DNA of 49,559 nt from Helochares maculicollis (Eukaryota > Arthropoda > Insecta > Coleoptera > Hydrophilidae), in contig JAWQRO010000196.1 in the NCBI GenBank assembly GCA_033557835.1, positions 1-49,559 on the forward strand. Reading direction: 5' to 3'. Below the pieces are notes generated by a model. That model saw nothing but the letters and a program-made list of their open reading frames with translations, did no database searches and had not been told where the DNA came from. The position numbers and the translations under genes are program-made. Shown in pieces: positions 24,501-35,800 of the stretch; the stretch's first letter is position 1, and every line of letters begins with the position of its first letter.

Positions 24501-27500
24501 GAGCTATTTTTAAATAGCTCTAGAAATATCTTATGAAGTTTTAATAATAATCAATAGTTCAAGATGAAATTCATTTCATACTTGACATATACTACTTTAC
24601 CACCAAAATTTTATAGCCCCCAAGTTACACCTTATTAAGTGTACAGCTTTGCTTTTGCTATTTTACAATACATGGTTTTGAGTGGTAAGTGGTGGTTTAA
24701 ATCAACAGCTGTAGACGTTACTATAATAAGGATGGGCATTTGTCAAAATAATCCCATTGAAATATTAATCCATTTGTATTCATTTCGTAAAGTTAATCTC
24801 AATTGAAAACATCAGTTAACAAGTCAAATTCTTGTCATTTTTGAGAGGTTTTAATGTTTTGCTTCAACAAGGAAACATCTATGGTTGACATTGAAAACCA
24901 ATATAGTGGAAGATAGAAAGTTTACTCAAAGTTTTTTTGATAAAAATATTTTACTATCATGCTTTATTCCTTCAACCATCCTAACTAATTTCAATCGTCA
25001 TAATTTTCTTTAATTATCAAGATCATTGCATCTAGGGTACCTTAAGATATAATAGTGTTCCAATCTTTATCCTGTTTCTAAGTTCTCATACGCACTATGA
25101 CAGTATAGTTAGTTGATCAGCAATTCTAAAGTAATATTTTAGCAAAATTTTAAATTCAAATAAATATAAAACAAATGAATCCATTTAATTGCACACCATC
25201 ATTATTACGAAACAAGAAAGAATCAATAATGTAATCATTTCCTCTACTCATATGAACAAACTAAAGATTATATACAAAAAATCAAGGTAGCTATGAAAAT
25301 GGTTAATGCATTACATTAACACACAATTAAAGCTGAAAACCTCCTTTGTAAAATAGACTTACTTTTGTGAGATGTGTGTGATGGCTTAGTCAGAAAAAAA
25401 CTTTTACAATATTTACCTTTCCACGGCCTTGTTCGTCGAATGCATCTTTTGGGGCCTTCAATCTTGTCAGCATCTTGTAAGTTTCCAGATTGCGAGCAAA
25501 TGACTTTCCTCTAAGTTCCACAGCTTTTTCAAAGTTTTTCTCTTTCATGGCCTAAAGAAAAATGTAGCCATTGATAATTCAGCTCTTTAGATCCATTTTA
25601 AGAAAATATAAAATAAATACTTACAATGGCTACTTCTTTTGTGGTTTTTACACATTCCATTAGAGGCAGCCTTACTGCTTGATTACCGTCCAAAGAAATT
25701 ACGCATGGTGGAGTGTCTTCTTTGGCTTCCATCAGAGCTATAACAGCTTCAGCACCCATTCTGCAGCCCTAAAGCATTTACAACAGTTTAATACATTTGG
25801 TTTTGAAAATACAATATCAAAGCTTACCAAAACCCTGTCAAATGCAGAAGGGCTGCCCCCTCGTTGCACATGCCCAAGGACAGTGATTCTTGTATCTTGA
25901 TTCAAATTGTCTACAATAACTTTCTTAACATCTTCAGCTGTAATAGGTTCTCCTAATCTGTTAATAGCACCCTCAGATACTATGATGATGTTCAATCTTT
26001 GTCCTGCTTTTCTTTCCTGTATATAAATGGTATTATTTAGATTAAAAATAGTTTGGTTAGTTTCGTTGCTTATTTTACATTCCAATGGTTTCAGGAGGAA
26101 AAGATTCAATAGGTATCAACCGCTTTAGCACAACACAAAAGTGTTTTTATCATTTCATATTTACATTGATATATAGCTCATAGCTTGAGTCATTTCCATT
26201 AAAACATTGGATTATTGGTACTTATATTCTATTTTTAAGCATATTGAAAGCCTTAACAGCAAAAAAACATACAAATAAATTATTTTTAAGTCGCAAGCAT
26301 GCAGAAAGTTTAAATTGTCATGCATTGGATATATTTGCAACATTTAACTTTAATTTTCACTTCTGTTAGTTATTAGTATATGCTTAGAGCCAATTTTATT
26401 ATCAAATTTATTCTTAATAAATACAGCATTGGTCACTAATGCCACCACTACAGCAATATATAAATTCTTGGAAAATTTCTAATGCTTTTTGTTGACCATG
26501 AAATTGACTCTATGCTTCTTTGACAATTAGATTAGTTAAGATAAGTAATTTTAGAAAACTTGGATTAATCTCAAGACATAACTTTAAAATAAGAATCATT
26601 ACCTTCCATTGTGTTGCATTCTATGCATGGGTGACTTACTATATTGGCGTAAAAATGTTTAAATTTTGATATTTGAATAATTCTAATTGAAAATTAATTC
26701 CATTACAATCCGGTTTTTGTCTATCAAAAGTATATTTCATAAAGAAAAGTGTTGTCACTTTTTGCATTAAAGCATTCTGTGCCAATATTCTAAAAAACTA
26801 AAGTGTCTATGAGTTTCTTCATCTAAAAAAGCAACTAAATTTTTAAGCCAAAAATCTATGCTTACGCAAAAATAATACTGATACTTTAATAAGATAATGA
26901 AAGATTTTTTAATCAAAAATGTAATAATTAAAATCAATGTCAGCAAAAAGCTGAGTAAACATGTAAATTTTGGAATTAATACCTGTGAGAGCCTTCTACA
27001 CATCTTAGTAGGCCAATCATCTTTAACTGGGTCTTCGGGAATAAAGACATAATCGGCTTCACTAGCCAAAGCAGCAACTAATGCTAAATAACTGTAAAAA
27101 TGTTTAGTGCCTAATTTGAATGAAGGGTTAAATAAGTACGGATTGTATGCACTGGCCACTACAGATATAAAAAACAGATTTACATAAAATGAAAATGATT
27201 TTTTTAAAGGCCAGACACAGTAGCATGTGTTTTGCTATTAAATCCCAGAAAGGTATTCTCTTTCGAGTAGAACATATTATTAGTTTAATGTTATTTGTTA
27301 AAAACCACACCAACTGAGCCAAGCGAGGTTAAAATTTAATTGTCTGATTACACATGCAAATAAAAATTTTTTCCAACGATCATCTACCTGTTCTAATTTA
27401 TCACAAAGATGCTTTTGCCAGTCATCAGGTGGTGGAGATTCAGGAACAAAAACATAGTCGGCTTCGGAAGTCAGAGCAGCTACAACTGCCAAATACCTAT

Positions 27501-30500
27501 AACATTGCGTGGCCAGTGCAGTAAATATAAGCAAATTATCATCAACATATCAAATATATTAATTTAATAAACTTATAAAAAAAGAATATCCAATAGGGCA
27601 AAAATACCTAACAATAATTGGTGCTATTCGTAACTCTTCGTTTTTGTTTCCAGATATTAAAATAAATAGTCCACATCAAATATTATTTAGCATATTTTGA
27701 TGGTTTTTAATTTTAAGTCAAATGTTGTTGTGAATTTCAGATCTAAGGCTAGGTTTTCAATAGGTGTATAGATTTATAAAAAAATATCAGAATTTGATTT
27801 GAATACCTTTTGTACAAAACTCACATGATAGATATATTTCAAGTGAAATGTTTTAAGTTTTGAAAGATTTATAGCAGAGCAAATTACTGTTGAAACCTTG
27901 TTACATTTTTATTTGATTTAAAAAAATCAGCTATGTACACAGCTGTGCTAAGAAGAAACAATAATTATTAAATTGTCATGTAATCGACAAGTACCATTTG
28001 GATAAAACTAAATAAACAAGACTATTTGTCAAGAAATCATTTCTAATATTTCTTCTCAAAATTTTAAGACATGCTTTAAAATTAAAAATATTTAAGGAGA
28101 AACAATGTAGGTTTTATATTGTTGCATAGTGTATTAAAAAATATAAATGTTTTAATATGTTCTGATTGGCATAAATGAGAATTAATGAATTAGGTCGCTA
28201 GGTCAAGAACATTACAACAACATGAAACTTAAATAGAAAATTATGTAAGTCAGAAATTGATTAACAATTGCTTAAACGTACCCGCAATGTCTGCCCATGA
28301 CTTCCATAATAAATGTCCTTTGATGTGAATAAGCAGTGCTCACAATAGCATCAATAGCTTCAAGAATTCTGAAAATATGCAGTGTTTGAATGATGAACTT
28401 GTAAATTCTAGCATATACAATTATTTATCCTTTTTTAGTGTTCAAAAATATATTTAATTTCAAAATACCTATGAAGAGCACTATCTGTACCAATAGTCAT
28501 GTCAGTTCCACAGAAATCATTATCAATGGAGCCTACTAAGCCAGCGATCTGTAATACTTTGTACTTCTGTCTTTCTTCTGCAGTAATTCGACCATCTTTT
28601 TGCAACTCATCCAAAAGTGAGCTCCATTCCTGCCTGAACAAATCAGCTCCTGTAAGACTTCCATCACCACCAATAACAACCAAGTTGGTGATACCATGCT
28701 TAACCAAATTACAAGCTGCTTTTAAGCGGCCTTCCCGTTCTCTGAAAAATAATCATTGATCAAAGCTATAAAGATCCAAATGTAAATAGAAAAGTTACAC
28801 AAACGATGTTGAAATAATACAAATTGTACATTTGAAATATAGATGTGCATTGGGTGATAACTAAAATGATGCAATTTTATTTTTGCTATGGGATATGTCT
28901 TAAACCCCAATAAAAGCGCAACAACTGACTGGAATCTGCTAGTTTATTTAAATCCCAAGAACTGGTCATTTTAATTCTCAATATAACTAACATGATGTGC
29001 CAAACACATAAGATTTTATAGAAGTATCTTAAAAATGAAGGTTTTTCCTATCATTTTTGGAAAACTTTCCCACAGCAAAATAAACTTCTCTCAAGGTATA
29101 GACGTAGCCAAATCCCTGTTTCCATTTAACAAATCTCACAACTATTTACAAATTTTTGGGAATTAACTTGTTTTACAGTTTAAGCAACTGATTTCTCTCC
29201 AATCAAAATTTTAATTGCAATAAGCCATATTTATAAGTTTATTAATTCACAGATACTTGCAAACTTTAGTCCATCATTAGAGTAAAAATTAAAAATACTT
29301 ATTTTATTACTGCTCCTTACATTTTTAGATGCAAATCATTGGTATTTATATATTATAAAATATATAAATGAAACTGATTTTATTTATCTTGCTACATAGT
29401 AACAAAAATTTGTCATGATAAAAGCGTGCAGAATAAAATGGCCAGTGCATTAATTTAATCAATTTCAATTTATAGTTGCTAGGCGGAGAATGAGAAGTCA
29501 CACTGCAAAAATTATAATTTAGTTGCAACAGCGCAAAGGATAAAAAATTGCATTGTATTTTTCAACCATTCTCCTTTCTATTTGTATTTTGTTTATAGAA
29601 TCAAGTAACTGTTATTTCAAATATTTAGTTAAATCAATATTTGTTTTTAAGAATGAAAGGTACTTCCTTGTTTTCAGACTTTAACTGCTTAAGCAGCAAT
29701 ATATTATTTAACAAAAACAGTATGAATTAATAAAATAACAACATTTATGAGCTGCATTTTATTTGGTTAATTGATTATGTCAATATTTTTCAGTTCTGCA
29801 CGAGATACTGGTGTCAATTTATTAATACTCAATATTCTATTCAAGAGATTGTTAGTCATGCATGTTGTTCCACTTGACTGTATCTGCATTTATATTCAGT
29901 ATATTTAATATTTTTGCAACTTGCTTAGTTGTATTTGTCTCTTGTCGCTTGTTCTTGAGGGATTTTTTGAATAACGTTTTTATACACAGAAATTAATTTT
30001 TACTGTTGTTGATTTTTAGGAAACTCAATAAAACAACATTGTGTAAAAGAATTATGGATAGTTATAGCATTATCTTGTTTATTTTTGTTATTATTGATGA
30101 AATATTGTCTTGTCATTTGCTTTTTAAGAGGTTACTGTCCTTAATGAAATAAAAAATCAGCTATGAAATATTGAGTTTTGAGCAATTAAAATTACATCAT
30201 CAATTAATAATTATTTTTAATACATCACATGCCTGAAAATCAATCTACAACAAATCAAACCTTATCTATTTTTATCTATATGCCTGTTTCGGTGCAGATA
30301 GGATCAGTATATTATTTAATAGCTAGCAATTTAAAGGTCTGATATCCATATGATTTACTTAAAAACTTCACATGTGTAACAAGCACACATGTTAATTTTA
30401 AAATTGCTGCAATTATTTCCAAGGTGATGCAATATTAGTTAAGCGACATTTCTTGTGGGAAAATAAATATACTAGCTGTGATGAAAATAAGCAGCTATTT

Positions 30501-31530
30501 AATTAAGATATAACATTCAAAATGCATTATATGAAAGTTTTCAGTAAAACTTCAAATAAAAAAAAATGTAGAAAATTTACAGCAGCACACGCCATTATGT
30601 ATTTAACCACTGCTGCTACGTAAACAAAAGTTTATCATACCATTACTAATATTTATGTTATTGTTAATATGTTTGTAAACTAGAGTATAAAATCATGTCA
30701 ATAAACCCTTTGATTATGATAATGGCCAGACAAATGATAAATACATGCAATATTTATATATACAATTTTGAAGTTGCTTCTTAAAGTTGATTTCATTGAT
30801 GAAACTGATGCGATTTATTTTAAGGAAACATGAAGGTCAAAGTCAAGGTGAAATAATGTTTGTGGTATATAGAATGGACACTTTTTATGAACACAAACGG
30901 ATACTAGTGCTTACTTAAAGTCCATGCATCGAGCTGATCCAATAATTGTTCCTCCCAAATGGATAATCGAGCTGACAGAGGACCAATTGGCTTCAACAAT
31001 GTTATCTCCGCCATCCACCATTCCTTGGTAGCCTTCTTTAATAAAATATACCTTACATCCTAAATATATTCCCATACGCACAACTGCTCTGACGGCAGCA
31101 TTCATCCCCTTAAAATAAATAGAGTATATTATATTATTGAATTACTACATCCAATATTTGTCATACCTGAGAGTCACCACCGCTTGTAAAAACGGCTATC
31201 CCCTTTCCCTTGTGGGATCCCCTTTCGATGTACTTGTGGGTTATTACTTCTTCTGTCATTTTGCCTGCGAAGAGAAAATGTAAGGATGGTTTTATGAAAA
31301 AAAATCACTATATACATATCATACCACGGAAAATTTAGATAATAAGTTTTCTCTATTTGACGTTTTCAAACATAGCAACGAAAATGTAACCTTAAAAAAA
31401 TTAAGGAAAAGCTAACTTACCCTTTTCTTCTTTTAATTGAGAGGTGCTGAAATTGAATTCTTCAAGGTGACCTCTGGGTCCCCTACCGATCGGTGAACTT
31501 GTAACATCATTGGTTAGCAGGATTATATAT
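12437..31530 (-). CDS. Pfk: ATP-dependent 6-phosphofructokinase, multi-isoform gene
   Basis: Phosphorylates fructose-6-phosphate to fructose-1,6-bisphosphate with ATP, the committed cytosolic step of glycolysis. Coding exons (minus): 31264-31167 (ATG at 31259), 31108-30915, 28741-28469, 28368-28282, one of 27496-27388 or 27091-26983, 26016-25828, 25768-25625, 25551-25417, 22881-22722, 22460-22312, 22256-21779, 21568-21379, then one of four terminal exons. With the 12569-12437 tail they total 2334 nt, 777 residues, normal for animal PFK. The N-lobe has FTSGGDSQGMNAAVR, GSIDNDFCGTDMTIGTDSA and GHVQRGGSPSAFDR; the C-lobe repeats the fold with VMHIGAPACGMNAAVRSF, STISNNVPGTEFSLG and MQQGGSPSPFDR. 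All phases match. The first exon (31530-31421) may be 5' UTR or may extend the protein, since its frame is open into the ATG exon. Confidence 0.96.
12785..12812. repeat. Perfect 28-bp palindrome in Pfk intron
   Basis: Two exact inverted arms of 14 nt meet without a spacer around gtttacgtaaac. It lies between terminal exons 1 and 2 of Pfk, about 215 nt upstream (in transcription) of the last acceptor. Confidence 0.95.
13501..13633 (-). CDS. Pfk: Pfk alternative terminal exon 2
   Basis: It encodes 43 residues, HRLTSQRPWWMRDRTLLRVL then ARHSDVLSVEHE and a basic end (FLKKN), stop at 13501-13503. A minus-strand AATAAA sits at 13477-13482, only about 20 nt downstream, implying a very short 3' UTR. 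It has the same length (133 nt) and phase as the canonical last exon. Confidence 0.87.
13938..14079 (-). CDS. Pfk: Pfk alternative terminal exon 3
   Basis: Same acceptor phase as the other terminal exons. It encodes 46 residues starting LRMGIDSGWWMRLRTMG and ending MGQAAH, with the stop at 13938-13940. A minus-strand AATAAA at 13844-13849 follows about 90 nt later. It shares LRM and WWM with terminal exon 4, so these two look like the closest pair; it lacks the LLRVLA of the others (MGNVLG instead). Confidence 0.87.
14344..14473 (-). CDS. Pfk: Pfk alternative terminal exon 4 (first in transcription order)
   Basis: The acceptor (ttttag) enters in phase 2, completing the codon left by donor 21379. 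It encodes a 42-residue tail beginning LRMSAEEGWWMKNRKLLRVL and ending KRMFSV before a TAA at 14344-14346. A minus-strand AATAAA lies at 14258-14263, about 80 nt past the stop, so the exon can end a transcript by itself. Tail sequence after the shared WWM/LLRVLA core is unlike the other three. Confidence 0.88.
14474..17599 (-). other. Pfk large intron, left part
   Basis: Part of the roughly 6.9-kb intron between the last constitutive exon (21379) and the first terminal exon (14473). I looked for further WW-containing tail exons (ccacca on the plus strand behind an acceptor) and saw none. It holds one imperfect hairpin (15876-15916). Confidence 0.5.
15876..15916. repeat. 19-bp hairpin with 3-nt loop
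   Basis: Arms 15876-15894 and 15898-15916 are inverted copies (tttcttcaatggtcataga) with one mismatch and an AAA loop. The stem is too short for a typical microRNA precursor. Confidence 0.8.
17604..18942 (+). mobile_element. Decayed Kolobok- or Mutator-like DNA transposon with TTAA flanks
   Basis: A 1339-bp insert in the Pfk intron is flanked by TTAA at 17600-17603 and 18943-18946. Its ends are inverted: ggggatattctagtct on the left against the reverse complement of the right end, gggggtattaaaggct. Inside, the plus strand encodes a transposase piece (17816-18127) with SSWCKWQKA, LLTRCL and TQNYNESLNSLIWTFAPK. I recall this signature from a transposase family widespread in insects and annotated as Mutator-like. 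After a stop, C-terminal traces continue (INIGPKNHAFVNK, RASEASKEGTTARMAE). TTAA duplication plus TIRs favour Kolobok; the protein naming is from memory, so the superfamily is uncertain. Confidence 0.7.
17816..18130 (+). pseudogene. Transposase fragment of the TTAA-flanked element
   Basis: This 104-residue open stretch carries a Trp/Cys motif (SSWCKWQKA) and the conserved TQNYNESLNSLIW block followed by FAPK. The N-terminal part of the enzyme is lost or frameshifted and a stop at 18128-18130 cuts the C-terminus, which continues in another frame to about 18390. It cannot make a complete enzyme. Confidence 0.72.
19877..20395 (+). mobile_element. Third mariner copy, deleted like the first
   Basis: Plus-strand mariner remnant in the Pfk intron. 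Similarity to the copy at 691-1581 begins at aaaagctttaattatct (19877), includes the same leader and ATG context (ATG at 19946, MGDFAEQR against MGDVAEQR) and runs to about 20395. The frame is open to 20338: YKWYNEF, KIKDLELENSGLTIR, then IKSRLVPNSPCHTTLVL. A full transposase would have the catalytic core between RLVP and the NAPCHT-type block; here it is absent. The C-terminus is lost after SPDLTASDF. No terminal inverted repeat is clear. Confidence 0.82.
19946..20338 (+). pseudogene. Deleted mariner transposase
   Basis: Open for 130 codons from ATG 19946, but the catalytic core is removed by an internal deletion and the C-terminal third is truncated. It retains the helix-turn-helix DNA-binding part and could at most make a short N-terminal peptide. 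Confidence 0.75.
21379..22881 (-). CDS. Pfk: Pfk exons for C-lobe (regulatory half)
   Basis: Exons 22881-22722, 22460-22312, 22256-21779 and 21568-21379 encode the duplicated C-lobe. In animal PFKs this half has mainly become allosteric. Landmarks: VMHIGAPACGMNAAVRSF, GWVGCGGAFLGTKRTLP, IIVIPSTISNN-type block read here as VVIPSTISNNVPGTEF, VETMGGYCGYLATLAGLAGG, RGLILRNEKASENYNTEFI and GHMQQGGSPSPFDRN. The final constitutive donor is GA|gtaagt after TNF, in phase 2. The acceptor of the last of these exons (aaatcgaag) has no pyrimidine tract. Confidence 0.94.
23988..24008 (-). CDS. Pfk: Candidate 21-nt Pfk microexon in interlobe linker
   Basis: A consensus acceptor (tttttcttgtttaatatag) and a consensus donor (GG|gtaagtaag) enclose 21 nt, seven codons in phase 0, encoding PSAVSLR. 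The flanking donor (25417) and acceptor (22882) are also phase 0, so inclusion would add seven residues between GRGK and EGYTL without shifting frame. This is the surface linker between the two lobes. Splice-site quality and phase are seen; actual use is inference. Confidence 0.45.
24009..25416 (-). other. Pfk intron between linker and C-lobe
   Basis: Intronic. A 20-bp inverted repeat (gagctatttttaaatagctc) lies at 24501-24520. Nothing else recognised. Confidence 0.4.
25417..26016 (-). CDS. Pfk: Pfk exons for end of N-lobe and linker
   Basis: Exons 26016-25828, 25768-25625 and 25551-25417 (189, 144 and 135 nt, all phase 0) encode the rest of the N-lobe and the interlobe linker. Landmarks are ERKAGQRLNIIIVSEGAI, ITAEDVKKVI, GHVQRGGSPSAFDRVL, LDGNQAVRLPLMECV and NLETYKMLTRLKAPKDAFDE. 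The last exon ends in the linker at GRGK, where a microexon may be inserted. Confidence 0.93.
26983..27091 (-). CDS. Pfk: Pfk mutually exclusive exon, version 2
   Basis: Also 109 nt with the same phases, 297 bp downstream of version 1. It encodes YLALVAALASEADYVF then IPEDPVKDDWPTKMCRRLSQ. The first half, next to the active-site MGRHCG, is nearly identical to version 1; the surface half (after the PE) differs in charge. Acceptor tttttacag; donor CAG|gtatta. Confidence 0.88.
27388..27496 (-). CDS. Pfk: Pfk mutually exclusive exon, version 1
   Basis: This 109-nt exon (phase 2 in, phase 0 out) encodes residues 216-252, YLAVVAALTSEADYVF then VPESPPPDDWQKHLCDKLEQ. It has its own acceptor (ttatag) and donor (CAG|gtagat). 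It matches exon 27091-26983 in length and phase and in the first half of its protein. Using both together would add a duplicated segment, so I infer only one is used per transcript. Confidence 0.88.
28282..31264 (-). CDS. Pfk: Pfk exons for N-lobe residues 1-215
   Basis: Four constitutive exons: 31264-31167, 31108-30915, 28741-28469 and 28368-28282. They encode the ATP-binding glycine loop, GSARCMDF, NLVVIGGDGSLTGADLFR, the catalytic-loop equivalent GSIDNDFCGTDMT and the substrate-contacting EVMGRHCG. Phases are 0, 2, 2 and 2 at successive donors and match the next acceptors. The last exon is followed by the mutually exclusive pair. Confidence 0.93.
28742..30914 (-). other. Pfk intron in N-lobe region
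   Basis: A 2173-bp AT-rich intron. I see no coding or transposon signal in it. Confidence 0.4.
31421..31530 (-). CDS. Pfk: Pfk upstream exon, untranslated or N-terminal extension
   Basis: A strong donor (GG|gtaagt, 31420) ends this segment, and a candidate acceptor (ccctgccag) precedes 31530; it could instead be part of a first exon. The frame is open through the exon (ending QLKEEKG) and runs in phase into KMTEEV of the next exon, but it contains no in-frame ATG. I therefore take ATG 31259 as the likely start. Confidence 0.5.
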
Positions 31531-32794
31531 CTGGCAGGGATTTAGTTAGAATGTCGAACAACAGATGTCAGTATCATACTGTTACAAAAGACGATTGTTA
31601 TATTTGAACTACTTTTGTGATGCTAGAACTAAATATCTGCGACTTTGGTTATTTGAAACTACGCGGTTATATTTGAGGTTATAAAATACGCATTGAAATA
31701 TAATAATAATAATATTGAATATGCTACTTGTTCTGTGAAATGCCTATTTAACAAGACTCAAAACATAACTGGTAATAAAGTGAATAATAGGATATACTAA
31801 TGCATATATAAACACTATTAAATTATTAACCAAAAATATCGCATAACATGCGATTTTTTAAAATATTTTGATCTTACTTTCTTATAAATTTTATTAATTA
31901 CGTATAACCACCTATATTTTATGTAAGTAGAAACACTAAACATGCATTTTGCAATAATGTTTTCTTTAATAGAATAAAATTTGGTAATTATTAACAATTT
32001 TAAATTGCCAATAAAACCAATAAGACAATCTATAAGTTTCAATTAAAACAGTAGCAAATGATTTATTTCTGGAAATTATTAACCATTGTAGTTGGAAATG
32101 GGCACAATGTGTAACATTAAAAGTCGCTCTAAAAATCAATGAACTTTTTCAAACAAAAAATGCCACAACATATCTATTCTGCATTTATGTAAAACACTGA
32201 AAAAAACGTGGTAACATGTCTTTTACTGGAAATGCTTCATACAAAAACTGAATGAAGTATTTACAATACTAAAACAGCAATTGTCGATCTACTCTTACCT
32301 TTCTCACAAAAAAATAGATATTACTAAAGTAACCTATAGATTACTAATAAACAAATTGCTTGCTTACAGTCAATATTATGTAGTCACTTCCAAAAATCCT
32401 ATATAAAATTAAAGAACAACATTACAGTAACATACATCTTAAGGCACTGATGTACTTTTTATTGAAGTCAAAAAAACAGTTGAAAAGAATACTTCCTTTT
32501 GAATATTAGTTTCAGTTTTTCTCCAGTCTACTGTAATTGTACCATGCTTGCACTTGCAATTGCATCTAGGAGACGCAGACAAAAATTAAATTATCTAGTA
32601 TATTCACCAAGTTTATTTGGAGATTAGATTCTACAGTAAAACCATCTTAGTCAAAACAGTTTTGCCATGTTAAGGTATGCAAAGAGACACCCTATAGAAT
32701 ACCAATTTAAATTATAAATATATTTATTTCTACACAATTAACTGAAAATAAAGAGCTTAAGACATTCGAGTTGATATCTATAATAAGTTTCTGT
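31531..32794 (-). other. Spacer between cohesin SA gene and Pfk
   Basis: It contains the SA gene 3' untranslated region (minus-strand AATAAA at 32723-32728, about 70 nt past the stop) and must contain the Pfk promoter. No coding segment or core promoter motif is clear. Confidence 0.45.
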
Positions 32795-32894
32795 TCAATT
32801 TTTTTCTTTAGAGTGTTTGAGTGATATAAGTCTTTCTCTATAAAGTTTACTAAACTTGTTGATAACTTCTTCCCCCGATTCCACATTAAGATCA
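32795..32894 (-). CDS. Last exon of the SA gene
   Basis: The preceding exon reaches GAG TAA, but the TAA lies inside a good donor (TCTGA|gtaaga, 33477). Splicing to the acceptor at 32895 (ccaatgag) restores the frame and adds 33 residues from D to a TGA at 32795-32797 (DDLNVESGEEVINKF then SKLYRERLISLKH and SKEKN). An AATAAA follows. Either end is possible; I prefer the spliced one because frame, phase and poly(A) signal agree. Confidence 0.65.
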
Positions 32895-35800
32895 CTCATT
32901 GGATTATATATAAAACTTGAAATGTGAAAAACGAAGAGTAGACTTTAGTATTGGATCTATTTTGAGATCAGCAGGTCAAGTGCAGCAAGATGGCTTCCAA
33001 ACAAATAATTGGTTAGATAAAATTAATTTCATCAAATTTGAAAATTAATTAAGAAATACAAACATTTGCATGAAAACTACATGGAAAAGGCTAGAATATT
33101 ACATACCAAATTCTCCAATAATTCTTCCTTAAACAATTTGTTAATAATAATCGCATCTAATATGTAACACATTCAAAATGCTTGTAGGATTAGCAATTAC
33201 TTTACAGTAAGTGTATACTATATTTATTTGAGTGTGTTATAGAAATAATATAATTTAAGAATTAAATAAATATCATTTGTTGAATCAATTTTTATCATTT
33301 TACAACAACAATTAAACAGAAATTCTAGAAACAGGAAATACCAATAAATACAAACATTAGTAATTAACAATTAACAAAATTAACAATTAAGTGCAAAAGC
33401 AAATGTTTAATTAATCAATATTAACGAATATCAATCAATCTTTCATTATTTAGTAACATTAGTTAGAAAGGTCTTACTCAGAATATTCTATGGTATAATT
33501 TTCTGAAGACTCTGGCTCTGTAATAGTAGATTGTATCTCTATAGAAGTTCCCGATGTGTTGATAGGAGCACTACCTTCTGAATATATTTGTTGCACTGAA
33601 AGTATATAGAAATAAATTGTATAAAAATTTAAATTAGTTTTGTTTAAATGTAACTAATGTAGAAAATTTAAAAAAGTAACAGAAATTTACCTAACTTTCC
33701 TTTGATTTTCTTGCTTTTTAAAGAAATTCCAAATTCACGTAAAACTGGATTTGAGCTTATTTCCCTGGCACTGAATTTCATCATGAACACTTTCAACCTG
33801 AAAAAAGAACTTATAAGAATAACGAACAACACTGACACTAAAACTTCTTACGTTGATGCCTTATCTTCCACCAATAATTTGTCAGCAAGGTAACTAATGT
33901 ACTTTAAAAAGAAATACTGCCTTGTTTTTTTAACATATGTAAAAGACATTTCTATTATGGATTTGAAATTGTATTTTGGTAGGTTAATAATAAATTGTTT
34001 TATCAATCTCTGCAATAATAAATAAAAGATAATATAAGCATATTTGTAATGTTTCAACTCATTCAATTGTCCACAGCAATAAATTTCTTAGTTTCTAGTA
34101 ATAATATTAGCATTGTTGATAGTGGCACAGCTAAAATTGGTTATAGACAATACAACATAAAAATACTAACCCGAAGCTCATTGGATGATTCATCATTGAA
34201 ACTGATATTTGGTGTTACTCGGATTATGACTTGATAACAGTTAAACATAGTGTTTAAAACAAGAAGAATTACATACATTTCACCCCAAGATTTTAATATG
34301 TTGAGACAATCACGGAATATATCGCCAAACTCATTATCAAACTGTAAAGCAAAATTTTTTTGAGAAAATGTAAGCTTAAATTATGCAGAATTTACTTACA
34401 GTATATATACACTCAAAAATATCAATTAAATATTTAAAATCTAATCCTCCTTCCAGAATTAAGCTTATATATTTTCTTAGAAAATCACGTCGTTTTTTTA
34501 AGCCATCTAAAAAATATGTACAATATCTCTGATAATAACAAAAATATATTAAATACCTGTTGATTGAATAAACACCCTTTGCTTAATAAATAAAACCATG
34601 TTTCTTTGATACGTCTCATCACTTATTTTGGGCATTAATGGCTGCTCGGTAGTTTCTCTAAATATTTTGAGAAACTCTATATGCACGTCACATATACATT
34701 TAAATGCCTAAAACCAAAATCAAAATTTCATGCATTCATGTAAAAGAAATTTCTTAGAGAGATGCATTGGAACACTTCAGTTTTGTAATTTTTATTTTTA
34801 GTTAATTAAAGATGTTTACTTAGCGCTTCAAATATTAATCTAACTAAATCTAAATTTTGTAATATAAAGTGATTGGGAGTATTTGTCCATGCTTTACAAA
34901 ATTTTATGTATTTAAATGTTACTACAGCTGGCTACATTCAGTAAAAACCCTTTTAGGGGTTAGTAAATTACTAAGTACCAGATATAGAAAACAATTATTG
35001 TACTTGTTATTCTGCCATTTACATGTATAACAAGACCAAATTTTAAATCTTAAGCCTAAGTACTATTTAATTTTTGACTACGATGAGGATTTAAAAATTT
35101 TATCAAATATATATTTATAATAAATAATATTAAAGTCTTGCAACTTAAGATATCCATCATAACTACATACACTCTTTAGTAATTTAAATTGATCTTTAAA
35201 AAATCATTATAACTTTTATTATGAGTAACTAATTTATTATGGTGGAGACTATTTCTTACTAAAAATGTAAACCTGCTACTTTTTAAGAAGTCATTTGATA
35301 TTCGAATTTACCAAATAAGGGTTTGAGTTTAATTGGATGGGTAGAGGTAGAATTTACTTTACAGCTCTTATAAGATAATCAGAAGAATATGAAATTTTTG
35401 TTGCAAAATTAAATTCCAAAAAATAATTTTTACATAGCATCATAAATTTGAAATTATTCTTATGTAAACTTTAAATACTTCTATTTGTTTAATATGAAAG
35501 GCAATCTGATATTAACATTATTAATATAGGCTATAGTATCTAATTATAAAAAGCCATTGAAAAAATGAATTGTCCTTATTTAAAAACAATAACTTACAAC
35601 ACAAGCCAGCTTCTTTCCAGATTCTTGGAGTAATTGAAACATGCAGGATATATAATTATTGAAATACCTATTAAAAAATTGAATTTGCTGTGCATCTTGT
35701 TCTTCATGTGCTAATTGTCTAGCCATGTGTAATAAATAATGCATAGAACATATACTAAGATATTTTGTAGTCTAAAATAGTAATGACATTGCAAAAGTTT

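Noticed and set aside
28499..28759. An 86-residue plus-strand open frame
   Set aside because: Antisense shadow of Pfk exon 28741-28469.
34049..34234. A plus-strand open frame over the SA gene
   Set aside because: Antisense to SA exon 34341-34171 and the following intron; no splice or motif support.
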